Assembly (NCBI GenBank): GCA_964408435.1 | Contig: CAYOZL010000005.1 | Location: 1 to 64,000 of the forward strand | Source of the DNA: CAYOZL01 sp964408435 | Lineage (GTDB): Bacteria; Bdellovibrionota_C; UBA2361; SZUA-149; CAYOZL01 | Direction of reading: 5' to 3' | DNA: 64,000 nt | Part shown: positions 52,708 to 60,864 of the stretch, in pieces | Numbering within the stretch: the stretch's first letter is position 1 | Layout: every line of letters starts with the position of its first letter | The notes under the pieces: model-generated | What the model saw: only the letters and a program-made list of their open reading frames with translations | Told to the model about the DNA's origin: nothing | Database searches by the model: none | Position numbers and translations under genes: made by a program

Positions 52708-53241
52708 TTAGGCTCTTCGTCTGATTGCTGCTGCAAGTTTTTCTGCTCTGATTGCTTTTTCTCTAACCAGTCTGTAGCGTCTAGCATTTTGGTCAGCATG
52801 TTTTGGATTGCTTTTTCCTTGACGAATTTTTTTGATTTCTTCAGCTGCTTCGATAAGAGCATCTAGCGTTGCATCGGCTTCATCATATAGGCATGGGACA
52901 CTTTTGTTTTTGAAACCGTCTTTTACTGTGCTTACAAGTCTGAAATCCTCTGTGATTCTGAATTGAATTGGAAGTGAAGGGTTGCGTTCATAGTATTGAT
53001 TTATCCACTTTATTAAAGTGCTGACAGCGCTTCTTAGAGCTGAATTGAAACCATCTTTCTTTCCGCCATGCTCTTTTAAATAGGCTTTTGCTAGGGCCCT
53101 CACTCCTTTTTCCTTGATATCCATTCTTCTAAAGAGCAAGTTTAGTAAAAGCTCTTTTTTGATTCTTGTTTGCTGAGACTTATTGTAGTGAGCAAAAAGC
53201 CAGTCCAGAAGTTGTTCAAAATACTCTCTGCGCTCATTCAT
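52708..53241 (-). CDS. Hypothetical protein, basic and Ala/Arg-rich C-terminus
   Basis: I do not recognise a family. ATG 53241 is supported by AAGGA about 10 bases upstream and gives 177 aa; a longer GTG start at 53295 lacks a ribosome site. The product is largely helical, with a repeated-Leu N-terminal half (FEQLLDWLFAHYNKS, LLLNLLFRRMD), a central FRLVSTVKDGF stretch, and a C-terminal helix rich in Arg and Ala (ARRYRLVREKAIRAEKLAAA). Its base composition looks clearly less AT-rich than its neighbours. It stands alone, convergent with the M16 gene and divergent from phoH. Confidence 0.65.
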   Translation of the reverse strand: MNERREYFEQLLDWLFAHYNKSQQTRIKKELLLNLLFRRMDIKEKGVRALAKAYLKEHGGKKDGFNSALRSAVSTLIKWINQYYERNPSLPIQFRITEDFRLVSTVKDGFKNKSVPCLYDEADATLDALIEAAEEIKKIRQGKSNPKHADQNARRYRLVREKAIRAEKLAAAIRRRA

Positions 53242-53481
53242 AGCTATTGTCCTTAAAATTAATTCTATCCGTAATTTTTGGGAATGAAATCCCACTAAGG
53301 AATTTAGTGAGACTTTAAATCTTTGTTTTCTCTATCTTAGAAGTTAAAGAGCAATTGATGATTAATAGTATGTGCATATAGTCTCAAAAGCAAATTTATA
53401 GTTGTCTCTAGTGAATAAGCAAAGTAATTTAGTTTTAAGCATAGTGTATATTTTTAAAAGCTTAAGCATTTCAGAGGTTCA

Positions 53482-54927
53482 TTGAAAGATAAAATATTTG
53501 TATTAGACACATCAGCAATCATCTCCTTAGTTCAAGATATCACCACAGTTAGAAGTGGAAAAGCACCTGGTTTTGCAGGAGTGTTAGGAGATAATGAAAT
53601 AATAATTCCTAGAGTTGTAATTGATGAACTTGATGGCCTTAGAAAAAGTGGTGGAGATAGAAGCAAAGCAGCTTCTGAAGCTGCAAGACAATTAGAGAAC
53701 TATTGTAATGCAGGGACTTTGATTGATGGTGTTGAGACTGAAAAGGGTGGTTTGCTAAGAATAGTCCCACGTCCGAGTAATCAAAAGATAATCGCATTAG
53801 AGTTAACCCCTGGAATTGCTGATCATGAGATCTTAGTAACAGCAATTGAAATAGAGGATAACCTTAAGGCAGAAAGTCGTGAGGCGGAAGTAAAGTTAAT
53901 TACACAAGATAGAGTTCTTAGAGTTTTAGCAAGAAGCATCTACGGAGTGGCAGCAGAGGAATTGAGATCTGTTTGGGTTCCTGATTATGAGAAAAATTCT
54001 GGAATACATAAAATAGAGCTTGATGCTGCAGAGATAGAAAAAATTATTGAGCAAGGTTATTATGAGTTGGAATCTGAGCCTTCAGTTAACCAGTTTTTTC
54101 ATATTGTAGATAAGGATAACACTGATGTTCATTATTGTTATGCAATGTCTAGAGAGCAATCTAGTAAGAAAATAGAAGTACTTGATAGAACAAAAATAGA
54201 TTATCTTAAAGTTGCAGGTGAGGTCTTACCTAAAAATGTAAGACAAAAATTTTTACTATGGACTTTAATGGGCTGTGGTGAGCCTGATCCAATGAGTAAA
54301 GACGGTGTGAGGCTAATTACAGTTTCTGGGCCTGCAGGAAGTGGTAAGTCTTTTTTAACTTTAGCGGCAGCTTGGGAAAGGTTAGAAAGGGGACATTTTG
54401 AAAGAATTATTGTAACTCGTGCAATGGTAGACGTTGGAACTTCAATGGGTTTTTTGCCTGGAACACTAGAGGAAAAATTAAAACCATGGGGTGGTCCAGT
54501 TGAGGATAATTTAAGAGCTATTGTTCAAGTGCCATCTCCTGATGAAGGCCGCTCTGGTAAAAGAGGGATGCAAAGAGGATCTAAGACTTTTGATGCTAAG
54601 TCTTGGTTGGAAATGGAAGACCGTCTAGAGTTAGTTCCTTTGACTTATATTAGAGGAAGAACTTTTAGAAGATGCTTTGTGATTTTAGAAGAAGCGCAAA
54701 ACATTGAGCGTGGACCTTTAAAAGTTTTACTTACTAGGTTAGGTGAAGGCAGTGTTGTGGTTATTCTTGGAGATACCAGCCAGATTGATAATCAATTTTT
54801 AAGTAGAAGAAATAACGGATTGTTACATGCAATAAACGCATTTAGAGATTGGCCACAAGCAGTACATATTAACTTAAAGAGAATTGTTAGAAGTGACCTA
54901 GCAGAGGCTGCGACATTAAGGCTTTAG
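53482..54927 (+). CDS. PIN-PhoH (PhoH2-type) RNA-associated ATPase
   Basis: A 481-aa fusion. Residues 1-150 are a PIN nuclease domain with the acidic residues in FVLDTSAII, VIDELDGLR and TQDRVLRVLA. The C-terminal half is a PhoH P-loop ATPase: Walker A VSGPAGSGKSFLTLAA near 282, GFLPGTLEEKLKPW, and the Walker B region CFVILEEAQNIE. PhoH2 proteins of this architecture are RNA helicase/ribonucleases in studied bacteria. The start is TTG 53482 with AGAGG just upstream. It is monocistronic. Confidence 0.9.
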   Translation: MKDKIFVLDTSAIISLVQDITTVRSGKAPGFAGVLGDNEIIIPRVVIDELDGLRKSGGDRSKAASEAARQLENYCNAGTLIDGVETEKGGLLRIVPRPSNQKIIALELTPGIADHEILVTAIEIEDNLKAESREAEVKLITQDRVLRVLARSIYGVAAEELRSVWVPDYEKNSGIHKIELDAAEIEKIIEQGYYELESEPSVNQFFHIVDKDNTDVHYCYAMSREQSSKKIEVLDRTKIDYLKVAGEVLPKNVRQKFLLWTLMGCGEPDPMSKDGVRLITVSGPAGSGKSFLTLAAAWERLERGHFERIIVTRAMVDVGTSMGFLPGTLEEKLKPWGGPVEDNLRAIVQVPSPDEGRSGKRGMQRGSKTFDAKSWLEMEDRLELVPLTYIRGRTFRRCFVILEEAQNIERGPLKVLLTRLGEGSVVVILGDTSQIDNQFLSRRNNGLLHAINAFRDWPQAVHINLKRIVRSDLAEAATLRL

Positions 54928-55046
54928 TTTTATTATGGTTTTTGTTATAAAGTTTTTCTAGTTATTTTCAAGTAAACATTTATTATTGTTTATTCGTCTA
55001 AAAAACAGGGAAGTTTAAATTAAAAGAGAATTAAAAGAGTATGATT

Positions 55047-55442
55047 ATGAAAAACAAATTAAAAATTATTACAGTGTTGTTACTATCTGCGTCTTGTTCT
55101 CAGCCGATTTCAGGCATAGCAAAAGGTGCTCTTACTGGGACTGCTTTAGGGGCAGGAACTGGAGCAATTATTGGGAGTCAGTCAGGAAACGCAGGTCCTG
55201 GTATTGCGATTGGAGCAGGACTTGGTGCATTGGGTGGAGCGATCTTAGGTAACACTTCAGATACTAATGATGCTGAGAGAAGGAAGTTAGAAGAGCAACA
55301 AGCTCGTCAACAGCAAGAACTAGAGCGTCAAAGAAGAGAAATCGATGACCTTAGAAGACAAGGTAATGATAGCTATAGAGGAAGTACAAATAGTAGTGGA
55401 AGTTACAACTCAGGTAACTATAGCGGAAAAGATTACTACTAG
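55047..55442 (+). CDS. Glycine-zipper lipoprotein
   Basis: An exported 131-aa lipoprotein. The signal peptide ends LLLSASC, a lipobox with Cys at about residue 17. Two glycine-zipper hairpins (GALTGTALGAGTGAIIG and GIAIGAGLGALGGAILG, about 27-70) may insert in or line the outer membrane. A charged coiled-coil block (EEQQARQQQELERQRREIDD) and a Ser/Asn/Tyr/Gly-rich tail ending DYY follow. It resembles YMGG-like/OmpA-associated glycine-zipper proteins of uncertain function. ATG 55047 has AGAG seven bases upstream; ATG 55041 is an alternative. Confidence 0.82.
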   Translation: MKNKLKIITVLLLSASCSQPISGIAKGALTGTALGAGTGAIIGSQSGNAGPGIAIGAGLGALGGAILGNTSDTNDAERRKLEEQQARQQQELERQRREIDDLRRQGNDSYRGSTNSSGSYNSGNYSGKDYY

Positions 55443-55465
55443 TAGTGAGATTGAAAAGTGAGAGC

Positions 55466-56365
55466 TTAATAAATCTCTTGCTTTAGCTTCTTAGCCATCG
55501 CTAAAACAGTATCAATATAGGATTCGGATCTGTTATAGCCCCATATAGATTCTTTATTTACTTTGCTAAGTAGTGGACTGTTATTATCCCAGCCATGCTC
55601 TAGTAAGTAGTTTGCAATACTGTGAATTGCATCAACTGGATTATGCGGGTCTACTAATCCATCATGATCTGCATCTATTCCAAATTTAAATACATTGCCA
55701 GGTAAAAATTGAAAGAATCCAACTGCTCCTGCATGAGAGCCTTTAATATCAAGAGGGTGTTTATTAAGAGTTTTAGCAAGTTTTATTGTTGCTATAGCAT
55801 GAGGTAGGAAGCTAGCTTCTAACCATTTTGCTCTAGCAAGCACATCTTTATAATGTGCATTGGGGTCTTGGTTCTTTTTTATCTTCTTTAAGTTCTTAAT
55901 TATAACCTTAGGTTGAGCTAAGGAAGCAACTCTAGCAAGTCGATAAAAAACTCTACTTCTCCCAGTAAATCCCCCACAAGAAGTTTCAACTTGTAAAATA
56001 GATAGTATTACTTCTGGATTAACATTAAATTTTTTAGAGGCTTCTAGGAATACATTTCTATGTTTATTGTAAAATTTTAAAGCATTTTTTCTGTTTTTTA
56101 AGGAATTATGTTTTCTATATAAGCTTTTTGATTCTTTAGGTTTAAGTTTAAAGTATACAGTGTTGTATTCTAACATTCTCTTATCAACGATAGTTTCAAA
56201 TGCAGTATTAGAATTTACACCGTTTTCTACCAGCAGTTTATAGAAATGGTCCCAACCTTTTAAGTTGATGTTGGTTCTAGTTGTATTTGAAGCTACGGGA
56301 CTTGGCTTATTGTTTTGAGCTGTAGAGCAGGAAATGAAAAGTAGTAAAACTAATAATATGCGCAT
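55466..56365 (-). CDS. MltB-type lytic murein transglycosylase
   Basis: A lipoprotein-anchored enzyme that cleaves the MurNAc-GlcNAc bond with 1,6-anhydro formation. The lipobox is LLFISC near residue 12. The SLT_2-type catalytic core has ILSILQVETSCGG with the catalytic Glu, GAVGFFQFLPGNVFKFG, and DADHDGLVDPHNPVDAIHSIANYL, a motif of the MltB family. It is about 300 aa, a normal length. I prefer ATG 56365 because it begins directly with a basic signal peptide; ATG 56380 is possible. It is convergent with the glycine-zipper gene. Confidence 0.92.
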   Translation of the reverse strand: MRILLVLLLFISCSTAQNNKPSPVASNTTRTNINLKGWDHFYKLLVENGVNSNTAFETIVDKRMLEYNTVYFKLKPKESKSLYRKHNSLKNRKNALKFYNKHRNVFLEASKKFNVNPEVILSILQVETSCGGFTGRSRVFYRLARVASLAQPKVIIKNLKKIKKNQDPNAHYKDVLARAKWLEASFLPHAIATIKLAKTLNKHPLDIKGSHAGAVGFFQFLPGNVFKFGIDADHDGLVDPHNPVDAIHSIANYLLEHGWDNNSPLLSKVNKESIWGYNRSESYIDTVLAMAKKLKQEIY

Positions 56366-56424
56366 AATTAAACATAGCATTAGTTCAGATTATCATTCAA
56401 TCGATAGTTGAGTTGTTAGAAGGA

Positions 56425-57396
56425 TTAAGTGTTATTAAATCTTAGACTATATGGGTCGTGCTCAAGATTTTTAAGTAATTCTATTGTCTCTTTAACGCTT
56501 TGTTCAATATCGATTTCGGATTTGAATCCTACTAGCTTTTCTATTTTTGCACAGCTTAATCTATAACTAGTTAAATCAGGTTCTTCATCTAACATTGTCA
56601 CCTTTGTCTCAGGTAAGTGAGTTTTAACAATATTTGCTAATTGATTTAGTTGTAAATTTTGATCTGAGTTACCAAGATTAAAAATTTCTCCGCTAATCAT
56701 ATTTTGATGGGCACTTAGACATGACAGTATTGCCCTAGCTACGTCGTTTACGTGAATAAGAGACCTTACTTTTTCAGGGCTATCGATTGTAATTTCTTTT
56801 TTGCAATAAGCATCTCTAACCATACCATTTAAAACTAAATCAAAACGCATCCGAGGAGATGCACCGTGACAAGTTGCTATTCTTAACGCAGTAGGATGAA
56901 AAGACCTGTTTCTTGCATTAATTATTCTTTCTTCTAGTCTTAATTTTAATCTAGAGTAAAGACTTACAGGTTCTGGAATACTGGTTTCATACATTAAACC
57001 ATTTTGAAGGCCGTAAATGCTATTTGTTGAACTAAAAATAAATCTACTCACGCCATGTTCTATCGCGGCATCTAGCACTGATGTGGAAGCTAGAAAATTA
57101 ACAGTTCTAGTATCTTTGCAGTCGTTATCTTTAGCTCTATGCCCAATAATTGCAGCAAGTAGAATTACTGCATCAGCTCCGTTAATTGCACTAGAGACAC
57201 TTCTAGTGTCACAAATATCAGCTTCTATGATTTCTAAGTTCTTAGACTTTATTCTCTTTAGGCCAGAATCACCAAATAACATATTGTCAAAAACTTTAAC
57301 TTTAAAGTTTGCTTCAATAAGCATTGGAACTAAAACAGAGCCAATATACCCGGCTCCACCAAATACTACTACTTTTGAGTCTTGAGCTAACTGCAT
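56425..57396 (-). CDS. NAD-dependent epimerase/dehydratase (extended SDR)
   Basis: A 323-aa Rossmann-fold sugar-nucleotide-type epimerase/dehydratase. The nucleotide motif GGAGYIGSVL is at about 14-23, the adenine-ring motif is FDNMLFG, ILLAAIIGHRAKD follows, and the catalytic pattern has Ser-Ser-Thr at IFSSTNSIYG and Y-x-x-x-K at LYSRLKLR. The substrate is not determined; UDP- or GDP-sugars are typical. It overlaps trpEG by 10 bp, which is unexpected functionally and probably reflects compact gene packing. Confidence 0.88.
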   Translation of the reverse strand: MQLAQDSKVVVFGGAGYIGSVLVPMLIEANFKVKVFDNMLFGDSGLKRIKSKNLEIIEADICDTRSVSSAINGADAVILLAAIIGHRAKDNDCKDTRTVNFLASTSVLDAAIEHGVSRFIFSSTNSIYGLQNGLMYETSIPEPVSLYSRLKLRLEERIINARNRSFHPTALRIATCHGASPRMRFDLVLNGMVRDAYCKKEITIDSPEKVRSLIHVNDVARAILSCLSAHQNMISGEIFNLGNSDQNLQLNQLANIVKTHLPETKVTMLDEEPDLTSYRLSCAKIEKLVGFKSEIDIEQSVKETIELLKNLEHDPYSLRFNNT

Positions 57397-59588
57397 AGTG
57401 TTTCTATAGCATTTTTAAGAATTAGATGTCCTGCAAAGTCTTTTAATGTCATTAATGATTCAGGATGAAATTGTACCGCGGCAATTGGTAATTCCTTGTG
57501 CTTAATCGCCATTGGTATTTCTTTACCTTCAAACTCACAACTAGCAATAACTTCTAAACATTTAGGAACAGCCTCTAAGTACAAGCTGTGATATCTTCCT
57601 GCTTCAAATTCGCTTGGAAGCTTATCAAAGATTTTGTTTTTATTATGTTTTATTAAGGAACTTTTACCATGAAAAGGAATTGGAAGTTGAGCAAGCTTTG
57701 CACCAAAGTGTTGGCCTATTCCTTGCATGCCTAAACAAACTCCAAAAGCAGGTATTTTTCTATTACAGATTTCTCCTACTAGCTCCGGGATTTTGAATTC
57801 TTCAGGAGTTCCAGGGCCAGGGGAAAGTAATACTAAGTCAGGCTTTATTTGGTCTAGCAAATTAATATCAAAAGCTTTATTACTTGAGCCTGCTCTTACA
57901 GTGATAACCTCAGCTCCTAGTTGTCTTACATAGGATGCAAGGTTATGCACAAAACTATCTTTACAATCTACGAAAAGTATTTTTTTCTTTTTTCCAAAAA
58001 TTTTTAAATTAAAAAGATTTTTTTCGTTATTGGCGATATCTTTTTTAGCAGTATCATTCTTAGTAGTGTCTTTTTTGGTGCTTGCAAGTGCAGCTAAAAA
58101 CGCAGCTGATTTTGTTCTTGTTTCTTGCTCTTCAAGCTCTGGATTAGAACCATGCAATAAAGTAGCACCTGCTCTAGTTTGGGCTCTGCCGTCTTTTATG
58201 TGAGCAAAGCGTATAGTTATTCCAGTATTCACATCTCCATTAAAGCTTAAAAATCCCACAGCTCCAGAAAACCAGTTTCTAGGTGAGTTTTCTAAGTTCT
58301 CTATTGTTTGCATTGCTGCTGGTTTAGGAGCACCAGTAACTGTGCAAGCCCACATATGAGTTTGAAAAGCATCTAAGCCATCATAGTCATTAGTTAATGT
58401 GCCTTCTAGGTGATCTACTGTATGAATTAAATGAGAGTAGAACTCTAGCTGTCTTCTGCCAATTACCTTTACGCTTCCGGGTATGCAAACTCTAGCCATA
58501 TCATTGCGATCAACGTCAGTGCACATAGTAAGTTCTGATTCTTCTTTTTTTGAGCCAAGTAGTGCAATTACTTGGTCCGCATCTTCAATTGCACTTTGAC
58601 CTCTTCTAACCGTTCCTGCGATTGGGCAAGTTTCATATCTTCTGTCTTTAACTCTTACGTATATTTCAGGCGAAGCTCCAACTAAAAGTTCAGTGCCAAA
58701 GTTCAGTAAGAACATATATGGGCTAGGGTTTATTTCAGTAAGTCTTTTAAATAAGTCGCTAGGTTTAGAGTCGAATTTAGTGCTAAAGCTTTGAGAAAGC
58801 ACTACTTCAAAGTAATCTCCTTTTTTTGTGCCTTCAATTACTTCTTTAACCTTATTAGCAAACTCACCATCTTCATGATCAGTTTGAACTTCATCGTTAC
58901 CTTTACCGCTTGCAAGTAGGTAGTCTTTTCCGCCCGCTTCTAAGTTCTTGGTGTTTCCAAGTGGTGTATCTAAATTTATATTATATTGAGTAGCGTTCTC
59001 TAGTTTTCTATCAATTACAAGTATTTCTAGTGGAAGAAATAATCTACAGTCTGCTTGTTCAGAGTCTCTAGTAAGTTTTATATCTAAAGTTTCAAATTGC
59101 TGAACTAAGTCATATCCAAATGCCCCGTAAAGGCCAAAGTGAGGAAATTCTTTAATACCGAGTATAGAATTGATTTCTCTAAAAATACTAAAAATAGAAG
59201 CTTGTCTAGATCTTAGTTCTTCAGAGAAAAAACCTTCAGGCGTTTTTAATTCACCTGTAATAGAAGATTTTTCTAGTTCTATTTTGTTAATATGCGAATG
59301 TTTTTCTAGAGCAGGAAATATCAGTTGTAATATTCCAGCTCCTTGTTGATTAAGAGCATTGAAACTAAAATTTCTGTTTTTAGAGCTAAATTCAATTGCG
59401 GGATCTAAAAACGCAATATCCCATCTAGAGTGACGCCCAGGGTATTCAAAACCACTAGAGAATATTCCAGCTTTTCGATTGTTAGCACTTTCGATAATGC
59501 TAAGTAGCGCATTATCCGATTCTAACTCTTTTGAATCGACACTGACTTCAAGGCCAGAGGCTGTTTTATATTTTTGTATAGTATCCAT
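57387..59588 (-). CDS. trpEG: Anthranilate synthase, fused TrpE-TrpG
   Basis: One 733-aa chain that makes anthranilate from chorismate and glutamine. The TrpE part (about 1-500) has DYFEVVLSQSF, SPEIYVRV, CPIAGTVRRG, ELTMCTDVDRNDMARVC and TGAPKPAAMQ. A Lys/Asp/Asn-rich linker at 500-525 leads to the class I glutamine amidotransferase: LLSPGPGTPEEF, catalytic Cys in FGVCLGMQGIG near 614, and HPESL. The fused architecture is known from alphaproteobacteria and Legionella-like lineages. No trpD or trpC is adjacent, and no leader peptide is evident. It is the gene downstream of the LOG-family gene. Confidence 0.95.
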   Translation of the reverse strand: MDTIQKYKTASGLEVSVDSKELESDNALLSIIESANNRKAGIFSSGFEYPGRHSRWDIAFLDPAIEFSSKNRNFSFNALNQQGAGILQLIFPALEKHSHINKIELEKSSITGELKTPEGFFSEELRSRQASIFSIFREINSILGIKEFPHFGLYGAFGYDLVQQFETLDIKLTRDSEQADCRLFLPLEILVIDRKLENATQYNINLDTPLGNTKNLEAGGKDYLLASGKGNDEVQTDHEDGEFANKVKEVIEGTKKGDYFEVVLSQSFSTKFDSKPSDLFKRLTEINPSPYMFLLNFGTELLVGASPEIYVRVKDRRYETCPIAGTVRRGQSAIEDADQVIALLGSKKEESELTMCTDVDRNDMARVCIPGSVKVIGRRQLEFYSHLIHTVDHLEGTLTNDYDGLDAFQTHMWACTVTGAPKPAAMQTIENLENSPRNWFSGAVGFLSFNGDVNTGITIRFAHIKDGRAQTRAGATLLHGSNPELEEQETRTKSAAFLAALASTKKDTTKNDTAKKDIANNEKNLFNLKIFGKKKKILFVDCKDSFVHNLASYVRQLGAEVITVRAGSSNKAFDINLLDQIKPDLVLLSPGPGTPEEFKIPELVGEICNRKIPAFGVCLGMQGIGQHFGAKLAQLPIPFHGKSSLIKHNKNKIFDKLPSEFEAGRYHSLYLEAVPKCLEVIASCEFEGKEIPMAIKHKELPIAAVQFHPESLMTLKDFAGHLILKNAIETLCS

Positions 59589-59632
59589 TATTCATGAGAG
59601 AAATAGCAGATATGCCCATAACAGTATAGTTT

Positions 59633-60349
59633 CTAGGCCTTATTAAGGTTTTCTAAAAACTCACTGTGTTCTTTCTTTAAAAGCTCTACAGCTTCTTCAG
59701 GGGTATCTACTAGGTGCACCCATCTAAGCTCATGTTCACTTACTAAACCATTTTTAACTTGATTTTCTTTTACCCAATCAATTAAGCCACTCCAAAACTT
59801 TTTTCCAACTAGGATTATTGGTCTTTCTTCGATGTGACCAACTTGAATGAGTTGCCAACTAAAAAATAGTTCTAAAACTGTGCCAATTCCACCATGAACA
59901 ACTATGATTGCATGCGATAGTCTCATAAAATCATCTAATCTTGATGAGAATCTTCTGTGGTGATGTTGAACATCTAGGTGCTCACTTGGCTCTTCTTCAA
60001 ATTTATTTAGTTCAATTGTAATTCCATAAGACTTACTTTGTGTGCCGAATTCTTCTTGTCCATCTTGCACACCTTTATTCGCAGCCTCCATTAATCCTGG
60101 ACCACCACCAGTTAATACATCTATACCAAGTTTTCCAAGAGATTTAGCTAGATTGTAGGTAGTTTTGTAATCTTCATCCTCTGGCTTAATTCTCGCACTT
60201 CCAAAAATAGAAACTCTATAGTGATTATTAGTGTAGTTCTCTAGCTCTATTTCTAACATTCTAGATCTTTCTCTAAGAGCTTTTAATCTATCTGTTAATC
60301 TATTTCTTCTAGCTTTTTCTAATTCTTTTTTTTCTTCTTCTTTAGACAC
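59633..60349 (-). CDS. LOG-family (TIGR00730) Rossmann protein
   Basis: A 238-aa protein of the cytokinin-riboside 5'-monophosphate phosphoribohydrolase (LOG) family, which in bacteria hydrolyses nucleotide monophosphates. SIFGSARIKPEDEDY is the phosphate-binding start, GGGPGLMEAANKG is the first signature, and HGGIGTVLELFFSWQ is the second (usually PGGxGTxxE). An extra charged, coiled-coil-like N-terminal segment of about 40 residues (EEEKKELEKARRNRL) precedes the domain. The start is GTG 60349. It is 31 bp downstream of a hypothetical gene on the same strand. Confidence 0.88.
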   Translation of the reverse strand: MSKEEEKKELEKARRNRLTDRLKALRERSRMLEIELENYTNNHYRVSIFGSARIKPEDEDYKTTYNLAKSLGKLGIDVLTGGGPGLMEAANKGVQDGQEEFGTQSKSYGITIELNKFEEEPSEHLDVQHHHRRFSSRLDDFMRLSHAIIVVHGGIGTVLELFFSWQLIQVGHIEERPIILVGKKFWSGLIDWVKENQVKNGLVSEHELRWVHLVDTPEEAVELLKKEHSEFLENLNKA

Positions 60350-60380
60350 TTCTTTTATTTTTCCTTAAATTTCTTTTTTA

Positions 60381-60740
60381 CTAGTCTTCTTTACTGTCTT
60401 TTTTAAATCTTTCTTTTAATATCCTAGCCCAGCTCTCCCAACCAGGAGCATCTTTTCTTTCGTCGATCATCTTTTTTAATTCCCGATCTTCGTCTCCAGG
60501 ATGATTCTCAGATATTTGTTCTAGTAATGTTAATGAATTATGTAAATAATTTAATACTTTTGCTAAATCCTCATTATTTATATTTTCTATTGGAGATTCT
60601 TTTTGTCTAATAAATGCTCTCTCGCAAGCTTTGCCCAGTTCAATATTTGCCTCAAGTAATTCACCTATTTCTTGATGTCTAATTGATTGAGATCTTAATC
60701 TTGGATTATGATGAGGTTGAAAGTATTTATATAAATCCAT
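60381..60740 (-). CDS. Hypothetical protein
   Basis: I do not recognise a family. ATG 60740 gives 119 aa, mostly helical and charged (IGELLEANIELGKACERAF, LNYLHNSLTLLEQI), ending in a Lys/Asp-rich tail. There is no signal peptide or membrane segment. A longer GTG start at 60800 has no ribosome site. It is 31 bp upstream of the LOG-family gene, so the two are probably co-transcribed. It is divergent from transketolase. Confidence 0.55.
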   Translation of the reverse strand: MDLYKYFQPHHNPRLRSQSIRHQEIGELLEANIELGKACERAFIRQKESPIENINNEDLAKVLNYLHNSLTLLEQISENHPGDEDRELKKMIDERKDAPGWESWARILKERFKKDSKED

Positions 60741-60864
60741 GTGCCTATGATTATTTACTTTTAAGCATTGAAATACAAGTTTTTTATAGTCTTTCCACAC
60801 CTGTTAAGTAGGAATATTAGTACTAAATTGCACTATTTCCTTTAGACGCATATATACTGTTGTA

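Noticed and set aside
52668..52862. Short minus-strand frame at the end of the orphan gene
   Set aside because: It overlaps the better-supported 177-aa gene in another frame.
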